Origin: Streptomyces sp. NBC_01689
GTDB lineage: Bacteria > Actinomycetota > Actinomycetes > Streptomycetales > Streptomycetaceae
Reading direction: 5' to 3'
Assembly: GCF_036250675.1 (NCBI RefSeq)
Contig: NZ_CP109592.1
Location: 2,294,001-2,358,000, forward strand
DNA: 64,000 nucleotides
This document shows, piece by piece, positions 1 through 12,184 of this stretch; positions within the stretch are counted from its first letter, which is position 1, and every line of letters starts with the position of its first letter. The position numbers and the translations under genes are program-made. The notes below the pieces were generated by a model. That model did not search any database. It was not told where the DNA came from and was given only the letters and a program-made list of their open reading frames with translations.

Positions 1-2
1 TG

Positions 3-38
3 ACGCTCGGGGCGCTGGTCCGTCTGAAGGTGATCTGA
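3..38 (+). CDS. 3' end of an upstream gene (partial)
   Basis: The first bases read in frame as the last eleven codons of a protein ending in ALVRLKVI, followed by a TGA stop at 36-38. Only the C-terminus is in the window, so no function can be assigned. It lies 63 bases upstream of the crotonase-family gene on the same strand and could belong to the same transcript. Confidence 0.4.
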   Translation, partial: TLGALVRLKVI

Positions 39-101
39 GCCGTCCCCGGAGGGCGCGGAGTAGCCTCGGACCCACGTCAGCCGGGAGAAGGGGTCAGCAG
101 C

Positions 102-866
102 ATGCCGGTCCGGATCGAACGCCAGGGGTACGTCACCACGGTCGTCCTCTCCCGTCCCGAAGCCCGCAACGCGGTGGACGGCCCGACGGCTCTCGAACTC
201 GCCGACGCCTTCCGGGAGTTCGAGGCGGACTCCACGGCCCGGGTGGCGGTGCTCTGGGGTGAGGGCGGCACGTTCTGCGCGGGCGCGGACCTCAAGGCGA
301 TCGGTACCGAGCGGGGCAACCGGGTCGCCGAGGACGGTGACGGGCCGATGGGGCCGACCCGGCTGCGGCTGTCCAAGCCGGTCGTCGCGGCGGTCGCGGG
401 GCACGCGGTGGCGGGCGGTCTCGAACTGGCGCTCTGGTGCGATCTGCGGGTCGCCGAGGAGGACGCGGTCTTCGGTGTGTTCTGCCGCCGGTGGGGCGTC
501 CCGCTCATCGACGGCGGCACGGTGCGGCTGCCCCGTCTCATCGGGACCAGCCGGGCGATGGACATGATCCTCACCGGCCGCCCGGTCACCGCCTCCGAGG
601 CCTACGGCATGGGGCTCGCCAACCGCCTCGTGCCGACCGGCGAGGCACGTGCTGCGGCCGAGCGACTGGCCGCCGACATCGCCGACTTCCCCCAGACCTG
701 TCTGCGCGGCGACCGCGCCTCGGTCCTCGATCAGGAGGGCCTGGTCGAGAAGGCCGCGATGCGCGGTGAACTCCGGCACGGCATGGGCGTGTTGGCCGAA
801 GGCGTGGAAGGGGCGGCCCGTTTCGCGGCGGGAGCCGGGCGACACGGTTCGTTCAGCCGGACATGA
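102..866 (+). CDS. Crotonase-family (enoyl-CoA hydratase/isomerase-like) protein
   Basis: This 254-residue cytosolic protein has the crotonase fold. The oxyanion-hole segments are visible as CAGAD (residues 59-63) and GHAVAGGLE (100-108). Aligned by eye with rat enoyl-CoA hydratase, the two catalytic glutamates appear to be replaced: the FGQPE position reads FGVFC (C128) and the second lies at D154 (RAMDMILTG). Ordinary hydration of 2-enoyl-CoA is therefore uncertain, and an isomerase, hydrolase or other crotonase reaction on an acyl-CoA is possible. The ATG follows a GGGAGAAGGGG ribosome-binding stretch. No other fatty-acid gene is adjacent apart from whatever precedes the window, so the substrate is unknown. 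Confidence 0.85.
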   Translation: MPVRIERQGYVTTVVLSRPEARNAVDGPTALELADAFREFEADSTARVAVLWGEGGTFCAGADLKAIGTERGNRVAEDGDGPMGPTRLRLSKPVVAAVAGHAVAGGLELALWCDLRVAEEDAVFGVFCRRWGVPLIDGGTVRLPRLIGTSRAMDMILTGRPVTASEAYGMGLANRLVPTGEARAAAERLAADIADFPQTCLRGDRASVLDQEGLVEKAAMRGELRHGMGVLAEGVEGAARFAAGAGRHGSFSRT

Positions 867-1145
867 GAGCCGGACGGGCCGCGTCCACCGGTCCGGCTCC
901 CCCAAGAGCCGCCGTACGCGGGCCCGGTGACGGCCGGACGGACGGTGGGAGCGGGGGTGGCGGAGGTGTGCGGGCCCGGTGACGGACATACCCCCGGGTA
1001 CGGCAGGATGAGCGGTCGCCCCGGTCGCCGAACGGCCGTCGGGGCGTGATCGTGCGTTCCCGGATTCGAGCAGGTGGCAAGTGACGACACAGCACATACG
1101 GCCCGTGGGCCCTCACGCCGGTCCCGGACTTCGAGGAGGTCGTCG

Positions 1146-2255
1146 ATGAAGCGTCCGGTCACCCTGGACGACCTGATGATCGCCGGTATCGCCGTGGCCG
1201 CGGGGCTGCTGGCGGCGTTCCTGCTGCGGATGGTGCTGCGGTGGCTCGGCAAGCACGCCGAGCGCACCCGCTGGAGCGGCGACGACGTCATCGTGGACGC
1301 GTTGCGCACGCTGGTGCCCTGGGCGGCGATCGCGGGCGGGCTGGCGTCCGCCGCCGCGGTGCTGCCGCTGGCCGCACCGGTCGGACGTACGGTCAACCGC
1401 TCGCTGACGGTGCTGCTCATCCTGGTGAGCACGGTCACCGCGGCCCGGCTCATCGCGGGACTGGTCCGGTCGGTGACCCAGTCCCGCTCGGGTGTGGCCG
1501 GATCGGCCACCATCTTCGTCAACATCACCCGGGTCGTGGTCCTGGCGATCGGTTTCCTGGTCGTCCTGCAGACCCTGGGGATCTCCATAGCGCCCCTGCT
1601 CACGGCCCTGGGCGTGGGCGGTCTCGCCGTCGCCCTGGCACTGCAGGACACCCTCGCGAACCTCTTCGCGGGCGTGCACATCCTCGCGTCGAAGACGATC
1701 CAGCCGGGCGACTACATCCGGCTGAGCAGCGGCGAGGAGGGGTACGTCGTCGACATCAACTGGCGGAACACCACGGTCCGTCAGCTCTCCAACAACCTGG
1801 TGATCATCCCCAACGCCCAGCTGTCGGGCACCAACATGACCAACTTCACCCGGCCCGAGCAGCAGATGACGCTGACCGTGCAGGTGGGTGTCGGCTACGA
1901 CAGCGATCTGGACCACGTCGAGCGGGTGACGAACGAGGTCGTCACCGAGGTGATGACCGGGATCACGGGCGCCGTCCCGGACCACGAGCCCGCGGTCCGC
2001 TTCCACACCTTCGGCGACTCCCGCATCGGACTCACCGTGATCCTCGGCGTCGGCGAGTTCAGCGACCAGTACCGGATCAAGCACGAGTTCATCAAGCGCC
2101 TGCACAGGCGTTACCGCGACGAGGGCATCCGCATCCCGTCGCCGGCCCGCACGGTCGCCCTCCAGCCGGGCGGCGCGGAACTCCTGGATCCGGCCATCCC
2201 GCACCAGCGCGAGGCCCCGTCACGCCACCAGCGCGAGACCCCGTCGCGACCGTGA
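1146..2255 (+). CDS. MscS-family mechanosensitive ion channel
   Basis: A 369-residue inner-membrane protein of the small-conductance mechanosensitive channel family, which opens under membrane tension to release solutes after osmotic downshock. Hydrophobic helices lie near residues 9-30, 55-75, 86-108 and 125-145. The conserved pore helix is near 149-178 (GVGGLAVALALQDTLANLF, the family's Gly/Ala-rich TM3). A cytoplasmic beta domain follows (QPGDYIRL, VVDINWRNTTVR, IPNAQLS). The open frame extends upstream to about 1074, but ATG 1146 is chosen because AGGAGGT (1134-1140) sits 5 bases before it. The last 20 or so residues contain a duplicated HQRE-P-SR motif and are probably disordered. It appears to stand alone. 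Confidence 0.9.
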   Translation: MKRPVTLDDLMIAGIAVAAGLLAAFLLRMVLRWLGKHAERTRWSGDDVIVDALRTLVPWAAIAGGLASAAAVLPLAAPVGRTVNRSLTVLLILVSTVTAARLIAGLVRSVTQSRSGVAGSATIFVNITRVVVLAIGFLVVLQTLGISIAPLLTALGVGGLAVALALQDTLANLFAGVHILASKTIQPGDYIRLSSGEEGYVVDINWRNTTVRQLSNNLVIIPNAQLSGTNMTNFTRPEQQMTLTVQVGVGYDSDLDHVERVTNEVVTEVMTGITGAVPDHEPAVRFHTFGDSRIGLTVILGVGEFSDQYRIKHEFIKRLHRRYRDEGIRIPSPARTVALQPGGAELLDPAIPHQREAPSRHQRETPSRP

Positions 2256-2525
2256 CTCCCTCGCCGCCGCGAGGGGAACGGGCCGCGAGGCCGTCGCGGC
2301 ACCGAGAAGGACTCGCCGTGGAGCCTTCGTCGGCGTGACGCGGTCGCCGTGCGGCTGCCGCGGCCATGACGCGGGTCGGCCGTGACGTCGTCACGGCGAT
2401 GACGAGGGCCGGCCGGGGCCGAACCGGCCCTGGCGAGGGGCCGGGCCCGCGGACCGACCGCGTCGAGGGGCCGACCCCCGGGCCCCCAGTTCCGCGCCCC
2501 CGACTCCGCGGTGGCGGACGCATCC

Positions 2526-2569
2526 CTGACGCCCCGGTTTCCCGGGGCCCCGGGAAACCGGGGCGTCAG
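2526..2569. terminator. Perfect 44-base palindrome, probable bidirectional terminator hairpin
   Basis: Bases 2526-2547 are exactly reverse-complementary to 2548-2569. The RNA would form a hairpin of about 20 bp with a minimal loop. It lies 270 bases after the MscS stop codon and has no T-tract. A GC-rich stem without U-run is common for Streptomyces terminators, but a protein-binding palindrome is also possible. Confidence 0.5.
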
Positions 2570-3096
2570 CGGCCTGCCGGAGCGCCCACCCGGCGGTCCA
2601 CCGGCCGGCCCCTCGGCACCGGCCGACCACTCCACGGACTCGTCCGGGACCCATCCGCCCGACGAGTACCGGTCCCTGGTCGCCGCCGTCACGTCCCGGG
2701 AAGCCGCCATCGCGCGCCACCCGGTGTCCGCGCAGCCCCCGCGCGGTCCCGCCCGCCTGCGGCGCCCGTACGCCCCGCGCGAGCCCTGCGGACGCGGAGG
2801 GAGCGCGGCGCGACGGACGGACTCCCCGCCTCCCACACCGGAACCCGCAGTCACCGTGACGGTGCGGTACGGGCCCCGGGCGCCTCCGACGGCGGCCGTG
2901 AGCGCGCCCCGAGGGCTCCGTCACCTCTCCCGCCCCGGCGCCCCGCGGTGACCGGTGAATCCTCCAGGGGCCGCACCGGGACGGCTCCCGGGCCGGTCCC
3001 GCACACCGTGCCCCGAAGCCTCCGACGTCCGCGACAAGCAGCCGTGCCTCTCCGCGCACGAAGACCGCGCGGACGCCCGAGCCGCGCCCGGTGTGA

Positions 3097-5421
<2,325 letters not shown>

Positions 5422-5454
5422 CACACCGTCGCGGCCCCGACGGGTCCCGACTGC

Positions 5455-5487
5455 GCCGCCCCGGCCGGATCCTCCGGCCGGGGCGGC
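5455..5487 (+). terminator. Terminator hairpin after idh
   Basis: A perfect 15-bp GC-rich stem (5455-5469 with 5473-5487) closes on a TCC loop, 33 bases after the idh stop. The following bases, GTGTTCC, give no real T-run, which is usual for Streptomyces terminators. Confidence 0.75.
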
Positions 5488-5723
5488 CGTGTTCCGCCGG
5501 ACCGGTGCCCCGGCGACGGGATGCCGGGACCGGGCGCCCCGTACCGCGGCACGGCGTGCCGGAGGAGAGGGCCGGGGAAGCGGTGCGGTCCGGCGGCCTG
5601 ATACCGCGTCAAGGGGTCCGCGCGGCGGACTGACACACCGGCACACACCCAAGGGACGACAAGCCCTGCCCACCTGGGTGAGCAGCGGTGGCGGCCCCGG
5701 ACCCCCGCTCTTAGCTTCGCCCC

Positions 5724-6788
5724 ATGACCAAACGACAGATGGCCTACCTCGCGTGCACCGCGGCCGTCATGGTGTCGGGGCTCGGCGCCGCCCCGTCGGC
5801 CGACCACCGCACGGTGCACCGGGTGCGGCCCGGCGAGTCCATCCAGAAAGCCGTGGACACCGCGAAACCGGGGGACGTCGTCCTCGTCTCCCCCGGCACC
5901 TATCACGAGAGCGTCCGTATCACCGTGCCGGAACTGACGGTACGCGGCTACGGCGCCCGCCGGACCGTCCTCGTGCCGGGTCCGGCCCCGGCCCGCGACG
6001 CCTGTGCCAAGTCCGGCAACGGCATCTGCGTGACCGGGACCGACAGCAGTCCGCTCACCGGCGTCACCGTGGGCGCGCTGACCGTCCGGGGCTTCGCCAA
6101 GCAGGGCCTGTGGGCGTCGGGGACCGACGGGCTGACCGTCCAAGGGGTGACCGCCGAGAACAACGGCCAGTGGGGCATCGCCCAGGAGCGGTCCGTCCGC
6201 GGGGTGTTCCGCAACAACATCGCCCGGGGCAACGGCGACGCCGGTCTGTTCGTCGCCAACACCGTCTCCACCGAGGAGGGCGCCCGGGACACCCGGGGAA
6301 CGGTCCTCAGCGACAACCTCCTGGTCGGCAACCGCATCGGGATCACCGTGCGCCGGCTGCGCGACCTCGATGTCGACCACAACGAGGCGACGGGCAACTG
6401 CGCCGGTGTGTTCGTCGTGGGCGACGAGAACAAGCCGTCCGCCGGGGCACTGACGGTGCGCCGGAACTACGTCCACGCCAACAACAAGTCCTGCCCCAAG
6501 ACCCCCCGGCTGCCCGCCCTGCAGGGCTCGGGCATCGTCCTCACCGGCGCCGAGGACACCCTGGTGACACGGAATCAGGTAGTCGGCAACGTGGGCGCCT
6601 CTCCCCTCTCGGGCGGCATCGTGCTCTTCAAGAGCTTCGTCGGCGCGGCCGACCGGGGCAACGAGATCCGCGACAACCTCGCGCTGCGCAACGTCCCGGC
6701 CGATCTGGCCGACCGGGACGCCGCCGGCACGGACAACGTGTTCCGCAACAACATCTGCCGGGTCTCCGAGCCGGCCGGCAAGTGCTGA
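5724..6788 (+). CDS. Secreted right-handed parallel beta-helix protein
   Basis: A 354-residue exported protein. A signal peptide is visible (MTKRQ, hydrophobic run, likely cleavage after GAAPSA near residue 27). The mature part starts with a DUF1565-like motif (VRPGESIQKAVDTAKPGDVV) and continues as repeated parallel beta-helix coils containing N-N-x-x-G type turns (NNGQWGI, NNIARGNGDAGL, DNLLVGNRIGI, RNNICRV). Such folds occur in pectate-lyase-like carbohydrate-binding or cleaving proteins, but no catalytic set is evident and the substrate is unknown. There is no clear Shine-Dalgarno; TTAGCTT ends about 7 bases before the ATG, so a leaderless transcript is possible. The methyltransferase starts 68 bases downstream and may be co-transcribed. 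Confidence 0.85.
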   Translation: MTKRQMAYLACTAAVMVSGLGAAPSADHRTVHRVRPGESIQKAVDTAKPGDVVLVSPGTYHESVRITVPELTVRGYGARRTVLVPGPAPARDACAKSGNGICVTGTDSSPLTGVTVGALTVRGFAKQGLWASGTDGLTVQGVTAENNGQWGIAQERSVRGVFRNNIARGNGDAGLFVANTVSTEEGARDTRGTVLSDNLLVGNRIGITVRRLRDLDVDHNEATGNCAGVFVVGDENKPSAGALTVRRNYVHANNKSCPKTPRLPALQGSGIVLTGAEDTLVTRNQVVGNVGASPLSGGIVLFKSFVGAADRGNEIRDNLALRNVPADLADRDAAGTDNVFRNNICRVSEPAGKC

Positions 6789-6856
6789 CCCAGCCGTCCT
6801 CCCCCACCACCCCCACGTCCCCCCCCATCGCACGACAGGAAGAAGCGAGGCACCAG

Positions 6857-7885
6857 ATGACGACTGCCGAACAGGCTCCGCCGCCGCCCATGCGGCTGCG
6901 CGAGCTCGTCTTCGGAGCGGCGTGCGCCGCCGCCGTACGCGCCGCCGCCCGCCTGGGTGTGGCCGACGCCCTGGAAGAGACGCCGATGAGCGTCGAGGAC
7001 CTGGCGGCGGCGGTCAAGACCCAGCCGGGGACCCTGCGCCGGCTGCTGCGCGCCCTGTCCTGCCAGGGCGTCTTCGCCGAGCACCCCGACGGCACCTTCG
7101 GCCACACGGAGATGTCCCGGCTGCTGCGCGAGGACGACCCGCACAGCCTGCGGTACATCGCCCTGTGGTGCACCGAGCCCTGGACGTGGAACGTCTGGCC
7201 CAAGCTCGACGAGGCGGTGCGCTCCGGCCGCAACGTCTTCGAGGACGTGTACGAGAGGGAGTTCTTCGAGTACCTCAACGAGGAGGCGCCGGAGTCCGCG
7301 TACGTCTTCAACCGGGCCATGACGACGTCCAGCGAGCAGTCGGCGCGGGACGTGGCGGCGCTGCTCGACCTCCGCGGGGTGTCCTCGGTCGCCGACATCG
7401 GTGGCGGTCAGGGGCAGGTCGTGGCCAGCCTGCTGGAGAAGCACCCCGGGATGCACGGCACCCTGCTCGACCTGCCGGGCGTGGTGGAGAACGCCGACGA
7501 GCGGCTGCGCGAGGGCGGTTCGCTGTCGGACCGGGTACGCGTCGTGGCCGGCGACTGCCGCGAGGACATCCCCGTACAGGCGGACGTGTACATCATCAAG
7601 AACATCCTGGAGTGGGACGACGACAGCACCCGGCGTGCGCTGGCGAACGTCCGGAAGGCGGCGCGGCCCGGCGCCCGCGTCGTCGTCATCGAGAACCTCG
7701 TGGACGACACCCCGTCGATGAGGTTCACGACCTCGATGGACCTGCTGCTGCTCCTCAACGTCGGTGGCGCGAAGCACACCCGGCGGAGCATGACCGACCG
7801 GCTGACGGCCGCGGGCCTGGTCATCGGCGAGGTCCGCCCGGTCAACGCGTACCTCCACGCGTTCGAGTGCACCGTCCCGGCCTGA
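6857..7885 (+). CDS. SAM-dependent O-methyltransferase, probably spore-pigment tailoring
   Basis: A 342-residue class I methyltransferase of the plant/actinobacterial O-methyltransferase family. An N-terminal winged-helix dimerisation domain (about 15-95) precedes a Rossmann domain with the SAM motif DIGGGQG (180-186). The catalytic-histidine region normally reads like LHDW-D; here it is ILEWDDD (E252), so the usual general base is absent, as in some anthracycline-type relatives such as DnrK. GAAGAAGCGAGG precedes the ATG. It converges on the whiE-like operon and shares its terminator palindrome. Position suggests methylation of the spore-pigment polyketide, but this gene is not part of the basic S. 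coelicolor whiE set and the role is inferred. Confidence 0.85.
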   Translation: MTTAEQAPPPPMRLRELVFGAACAAAVRAAARLGVADALEETPMSVEDLAAAVKTQPGTLRRLLRALSCQGVFAEHPDGTFGHTEMSRLLREDDPHSLRYIALWCTEPWTWNVWPKLDEAVRSGRNVFEDVYEREFFEYLNEEAPESAYVFNRAMTTSSEQSARDVAALLDLRGVSSVADIGGGQGQVVASLLEKHPGMHGTLLDLPGVVENADERLREGGSLSDRVRVVAGDCREDIPVQADVYIIKNILEWDDDSTRRALANVRKAARPGARVVVIENLVDDTPSMRFTTSMDLLLLLNVGGAKHTRRSMTDRLTAAGLVIGEVRPVNAYLHAFECTVPA

Positions 7886-7926
7886 ACCGGCACGGCGTAC
7901 CGGCCGGCCCACGCGGGCCGGCCCCG

Positions 7927-7980
7927 CACCACCCGAGGCCGCCGGATCCGCGTTCGCGGATCCGGCGGCCTCGGGTGGTG
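7927..7980. terminator. 26-bp perfect inverted repeat, bidirectional terminator
   Basis: Bases 7927-7952 are exactly complementary to 7955-7980 with a TT centre. The element lies between the convergent methyltransferase (stop 7885) and the last whiE-like gene (stop 7994) and should terminate both transcripts. Confidence 0.85.
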
Positions 7981-7993
7981 TCACGGCGCCCGG

Positions 7994-8326
7994 TCAGGAG
8001 GCGTCGGCGCGCTCCCAGCGGTAGAAGCAGTGCGCCATGGCGTCCTTGGGGCTGCGCCACGTCTGCGGGTCGTACGCGCTGACGTACGCCGACAGTTCCT
8101 CGCTGACACTGCGGAACTCCGGGTGCCCGGCCACCTTCGCGATGGCGGGCGCGGGGTCCTTGTCGGATTCGATGAGGTGCATGTACACATCGCCGAACTG
8201 GAAGAGGCTGCGCCGGTTGACGCCGATCAGGTGGGGCAGTTCACCGCGGTCGGAGGCGGCGAACACGTCGGCGATCGCGGGCGCGGAGTCGGGCGCCATC
8301 CTCGCGACGATCAGGGCGTGGTGCAT
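7994..8326 (-). CDS. Spore-pigment polyketide cyclase, TcmI-like (WhiE ORFVII-like)
   Basis: A 110-residue protein of the small TcmI/ferredoxin-like polyketide cyclase family (HALIVARM, ADVFAASD, LFQFGDVYMHLIE, HPEFRSVSEEL). By family it closes a later ring of the aromatic polyketide after the first ring is set by the aromatase. It is the last gene of the minus-strand cluster, 24 bases after the aromatase gene, and AGGAAGGA precedes its ATG. Its position matches whiE ORFVII of S. coelicolor. Confidence 0.9.
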   Translation of the reverse strand: MHHALIVARMAPDSAPAIADVFAASDRGELPHLIGVNRRSLFQFGDVYMHLIESDKDPAPAIAKVAGHPEFRSVSEELSAYVSAYDPQTWRSPKDAMAHCFYRWERADAS

Positions 8327-8350
8327 CGGGGGTCCTTCCTCGGTCGGTGA

Positions 8351-9089
<739 letters not shown>

Positions 9090-9113
9090 CTGTGTTCTCC
9101 TTCCCGCCCGGTC

Positions 9114-10370
9114 CTATCGGGCGGAGTCGCCGCCGCGGCGCACGACCAGCGCCGCGTTGGATCCCATGAGTCCCCTGCTGAGGACCAGGGCCGTGTTCAG
9201 CTCGGCGGGGCGAGCGCTGGACATCACCAGGTCCAGGTCGTGGCAGATGTCGAACACGTTGGGGGTCGGGGGCACCTGTCCGTTCTCCATGGCGAGCACC
9301 GCGGCCGCGGTGTCCAGCACGGGTGCGGCGCAGTAGGCACGCCCGATCCCGGTCTTGGGCGCCGTGACGGGCACCCGGGTGCCGTGTGCCCCCAGGGCGT
9401 CGGCGATGGCCAGCGCCTCGGCGCGGTCCGCCTCCGGTACGCCCAGGGCGTCGGCGAACACGACGTCGATCTCCTCAGGGGCGCAGCCCGCCTCGTCGAG
9501 GGCGACCCGGATGGCCTGGGCGAGTCCCTCCCGGGACCGTTCCCAGCGGGACGCCCCGGTGAAGGTGGCTCCGTGCCCGGCCACGGTGGCCCGGATCGCG
9601 GCGCCGCGGTCGCGGGCGCGGGCCTCCTCCTCCACGACGAGCATCGCGCCGCCCTCCGCGGGCGCGAACCCGCAGGCCCCCTGGGTGAAGGGCCGGTAGG
9701 CGCGCTCGGGGTCCTCGGCGGTACTGATCTCGGGGTAGCCGAGCTGGCAGACCATCGAGTACGGGGCGAGGGGTGCCTCGGCGGACCCGGCGAGAACCGC
9801 ACCGGTGCCGCGCCGTACGCCGCGGGCGGCGTGCGCGAGGGCGTCCAGCCCGCCCGCCTCGTCGCTCGCGACCACCCCGCACGGCCCCTTGAAGCCGCCC
9901 CGGATGGAGATCTGGCCGGTGCTGGCGGCGTAGAACCAGGCGATGGACTGGTACGGGCCCACGTACCGGGACCCCTGGCCCCACAGTTTCTGGAGCTCCC
10001 GCTGTCCGAACTCACCGCCTCCGGAACCGGCCGCGGTGACCACGCCGATGTTGTACGGCTCCGCGGGATCCGTGTGGCCGAGGCCGGCGTCGTCCAGGGC
10101 GAGAACGGTCGCGGCCATCGCGAAGTGGCTGAAGCGGTCGGTCTGGACGAGGAAACGCTCCTCGATGAGGGACGCGGCGTCGAAGGAACGGACCTCGCCC
10201 GCGACACGCAGGGGCAGGTGCCCGCATCCCTCGCGGGTGATCCGGTCCAGAACGCCGAGCCCCTCACTGACGGACTTCCAGTAGGCGTCCGCCCGCTGGC
10301 CGTTGGGCGCGACCACACCGATTCCGGTGATCGCCGCGCGCCGTGGGCGCTGAGTGCGCTGACTGGTCAT
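9114..10370 (-). CDS. Ketosynthase beta / chain length factor of the spore-pigment PKS (WhiE ORFIV-like)
   Basis: A 418-residue thiolase-fold protein that pairs with KS-alpha and sets polyketide chain length. The position of the KS active-site cysteine is occupied by glutamate: [10 protein letters not shown]171. In most antibiotic chain length factors this residue is glutamine, which helps decarboxylate malonyl-ACP. I recall a similar D-E-A-G-G segment in the WhiE chain length factor but cannot verify it here. The open frame runs upstream to 11480 antisense to KS-alpha, but the start is fixed by the four-base ATGA overlap with KS-alpha. WhiE-class factors make very long (about C24) chains. 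Confidence 0.95.
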   Translation of the reverse strand: MTSQRTQRPRRAAITGIGVVAPNGQRADAYWKSVSEGLGVLDRITREGCGHLPLRVAGEVRSFDAASLIEERFLVQTDRFSHFAMAATVLALDDAGLGHTDPAEPYNIGVVTAAGSGGGEFGQRELQKLWGQGSRYVGPYQSIAWFYAASTGQISIRGGFKGPCGVVASDEAGGLDALAHAARGVRRGTGAVLAGSAEAPLAPYSMVCQLGYPEISTAEDPERAYRPFTQGACGFAPAEGGAMLVVEEEARARDRGAAIRATVAGHGATFTGASRWERSREGLAQAIRVALDEAGCAPEEIDVVFADALGVPEADRAEALAIADALGAHGTRVPVTAPKTGIGRAYCAAPVLDTAAAVLAMENGQVPPTPNVFDICHDLDLVMSSARPAELNTALVLSRGLMGSNAALVVRRGGDSAR

Positions 10371-11635
10371 CGGTTCCTCCCACCCGGCCCGGTCAGGAGC
10401 ACCGCGGACTGGAAACCGCCGAATCCGCTGCCCACGGAGAGCACGTTGTTCAGCTTCCGTGGGCGTGCGGTGCGCGGCACGTAGTCCAGGTCGCACTCGG
10501 GGTCGGGAGTTTCGTAGTTCGCGGTGGGCGGTACCACCTGGTGCTTCAGCGCGAGGACGCAGGCCACGACCTCGATCGCGCCGATCGCGCCCAGTGAGTG
10601 CCCCACCATGGATTTGATGGAGCTCATGGGGGTCTTGTACGCGTGGTCGCCCAGTGACCGCTTGACCGCGGCGGTCTCGTGGCGGTCGTTCTGCCGGGTG
10701 CCCGACCCGTGCGCGTTGACGTAGTCGATCAGTGTCGGATCGAGCCGCGCCTGGTCGAGGGTGGTGTCGATGGCACGGGCCATCTCCAGTCCCTCGCTGG
10801 TCAGACCGGTCATGTGGTAGGCGTTGCCGTAGGTGGCGTAGCCGCCGATCTCGCAGTAGATGTGCGCGCCGCGGGCCCGGGCGTGCTCGTACTCCTCCAG
10901 GACCAGCACCGCCGCGCCCTCGCCCATGACGAAGCCGTTGCGGTGGGCGTCGAAGGGCCGGGAGGCGTGTTCCGGGTCGTCGTTGTCGGGCGACGTCGCC
11001 TTGATGGCGTCGAAGCAGGCCATGGTGATCGGGGATATGGGAGAGTCGGACGCCCCGGCGATGCAGACGTCCGCCCGGCCCTCCTCGATCGTGTGGAAGG
11101 CGTAGCCGACCGCGTCGAGTCCGGAGGTGCAGCCCGTGGAGACGGTCTGGACCGGACCCTGCGCGCCGAACTGCTCGGCGACCACCGACGCGAGCGTGCT
11201 GGGCGAGAACGCCAGGTGCAGTTGCGGATCGGCCTCGCGGTGGTCCACGTCCCACCGTCGCCCGCCCGCGCTGACCTTGACGTAGTCGTGTTCCAGGCGG
11301 GTGGTGCCGCCGACCGCGCTGCCCAGCGAGACACCGACCCGCCAGGGGTCCTCCCTGTCGGTGTCGAGGCCCGAGTCGCGTACGGCCTCGCCGGCCGCGA
11401 CGGCGGCGAACTGGATGTACCGGTCCGTGTGCCGGCTCAGCTCCGGGTCGAGTCCGTGCGCGAGGGGGTCGAAGTCGCATTCGGCGGCTATGCGCGAGCG
11501 CAGGCCGACCGGATCGAACAGGGTGATGCCGCGGGTCGCGGTACGGCCGTTGGCGAGGAGGTCCCAGAACGCCGTCGCTCCGGTGCCGCCCGGAGCGACC
11601 ACACCGATACCGGTGACGGCCACCCGCCGGGTCAC
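10367..11635 (-). CDS. Ketosynthase alpha of the spore-pigment PKS (WhiE ORFIII-like)
   Basis: A 422-residue beta-ketoacyl synthase that condenses malonyl-ACP extender units. The catalytic triad is visible: C169 in [11 protein letters not shown]309 in YVNAHGSGT and H346 in [10 protein letters not shown]. It begins with GTG overlapping the cupin stop (GTGA) and ends overlapping the KS-beta start (ATGA), so cupin, KS-alpha and KS-beta are translationally coupled. Sequence and gene order identify it as the whiE/curamycin-type spore-pigment ketosynthase rather than an antibiotic PKS. Confidence 0.96.
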   Translation of the reverse strand: MTRRVAVTGIGVVAPGGTGATAFWDLLANGRTATRGITLFDPVGLRSRIAAECDFDPLAHGLDPELSRHTDRYIQFAAVAAGEAVRDSGLDTDREDPWRVGVSLGSAVGGTTRLEHDYVKVSAGGRRWDVDHREADPQLHLAFSPSTLASVVAEQFGAQGPVQTVSTGCTSGLDAVGYAFHTIEEGRADVCIAGASDSPISPITMACFDAIKATSPDNDDPEHASRPFDAHRNGFVMGEGAAVLVLEEYEHARARGAHIYCEIGGYATYGNAYHMTGLTSEGLEMARAIDTTLDQARLDPTLIDYVNAHGSGTRQNDRHETAAVKRSLGDHAYKTPMSSIKSMVGHSLGAIGAIEVVACVLALKHQVVPPTANYETPDPECDLDYVPRTARPRKLNNVLSVGSGFGGFQSAVLLTGPGGRNR

Positions 11636-12114
11636 TTTATGGCCCCACTTCGCTCGGACGGCTGTCCGTGGTCAGGCGCGGACAGGTCCGTCCCGGCGGC
11701 GACGAACTCGGGGGTGAGCCCGTGGCCGTCGGTCACCTCCGTGTCGACGTGCCCGAGGCTGGGACGGGGGGCGAGCGGGCCCAGGTGGAAGACCATGCGG
11801 GCCTCGGTGTCACCGACGTTGCGGAAGCGGTGGCGCATGTTGATCGGGATCAGGAGCCCCTGGTCGGGCCGGAGCGCGTGCGCCTCGCCGTCCAGGTCCA
11901 CCTCGAGCGCGCCGGTGACGACGTACACGAACTCCTCGGAGTACGGGTGGTAGTGCTCGCCGATGCGCTCGCCGGGCTGGATGATGGCCAGGCCCATGAA
12001 CCCGCTGGTGGAACCCGCGGTGGCGGGGGTGAGCATGGCCCGGATGTCGCCTCCGCGCCTGCGGTTGGGTTCCGTCTCGCTCAGGTCCACGATGCGTGGA
12101 TGCTTCTGGATCAT
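11632..12114 (-). CDS. Cupin-domain spore-pigment protein (WhiE ORFII-like)
   Basis: A 160-residue single-cupin protein. Metal-binding motif 1 is visible as [14 protein letters not shown] (two His and Glu) and motif 2 as [16 protein letters not shown]. Cupins of this type beside type II PKS genes act as cyclases or oxygenases on the polyketide; the exact reaction of WhiE ORFII is not settled. GGAGG lies 8 bases before the ATG, and the stop overlaps the KS-alpha GTG. Confidence 0.9.
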   Translation of the reverse strand: MIQKHPRIVDLSETEPNRRRGGDIRAMLTPATAGSTSGFMGLAIIQPGERIGEHYHPYSEEFVYVVTGALEVDLDGEAHALRPDQGLLIPINMRHRFRNVGDTEARMVFHLGPLAPRPSLGHVDTEVTDGHGLTPEFVAAGTDLSAPDHGQPSERSGAIK

Positions 12115-12184
12115 TCTTCATACCTCCGACTGAGGAAGTGGCGTGCGGTGGGGCGGCCGCGGGCCTGGGGACCGCGGCCGTCCG

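Noticed and set aside
9114..11480. A 788-residue protein including the chain length factor
   Set aside because: The first 370 residues are antisense-type shadow of KS-alpha. The coupled ATGA start at 10370 is standard for these genes.
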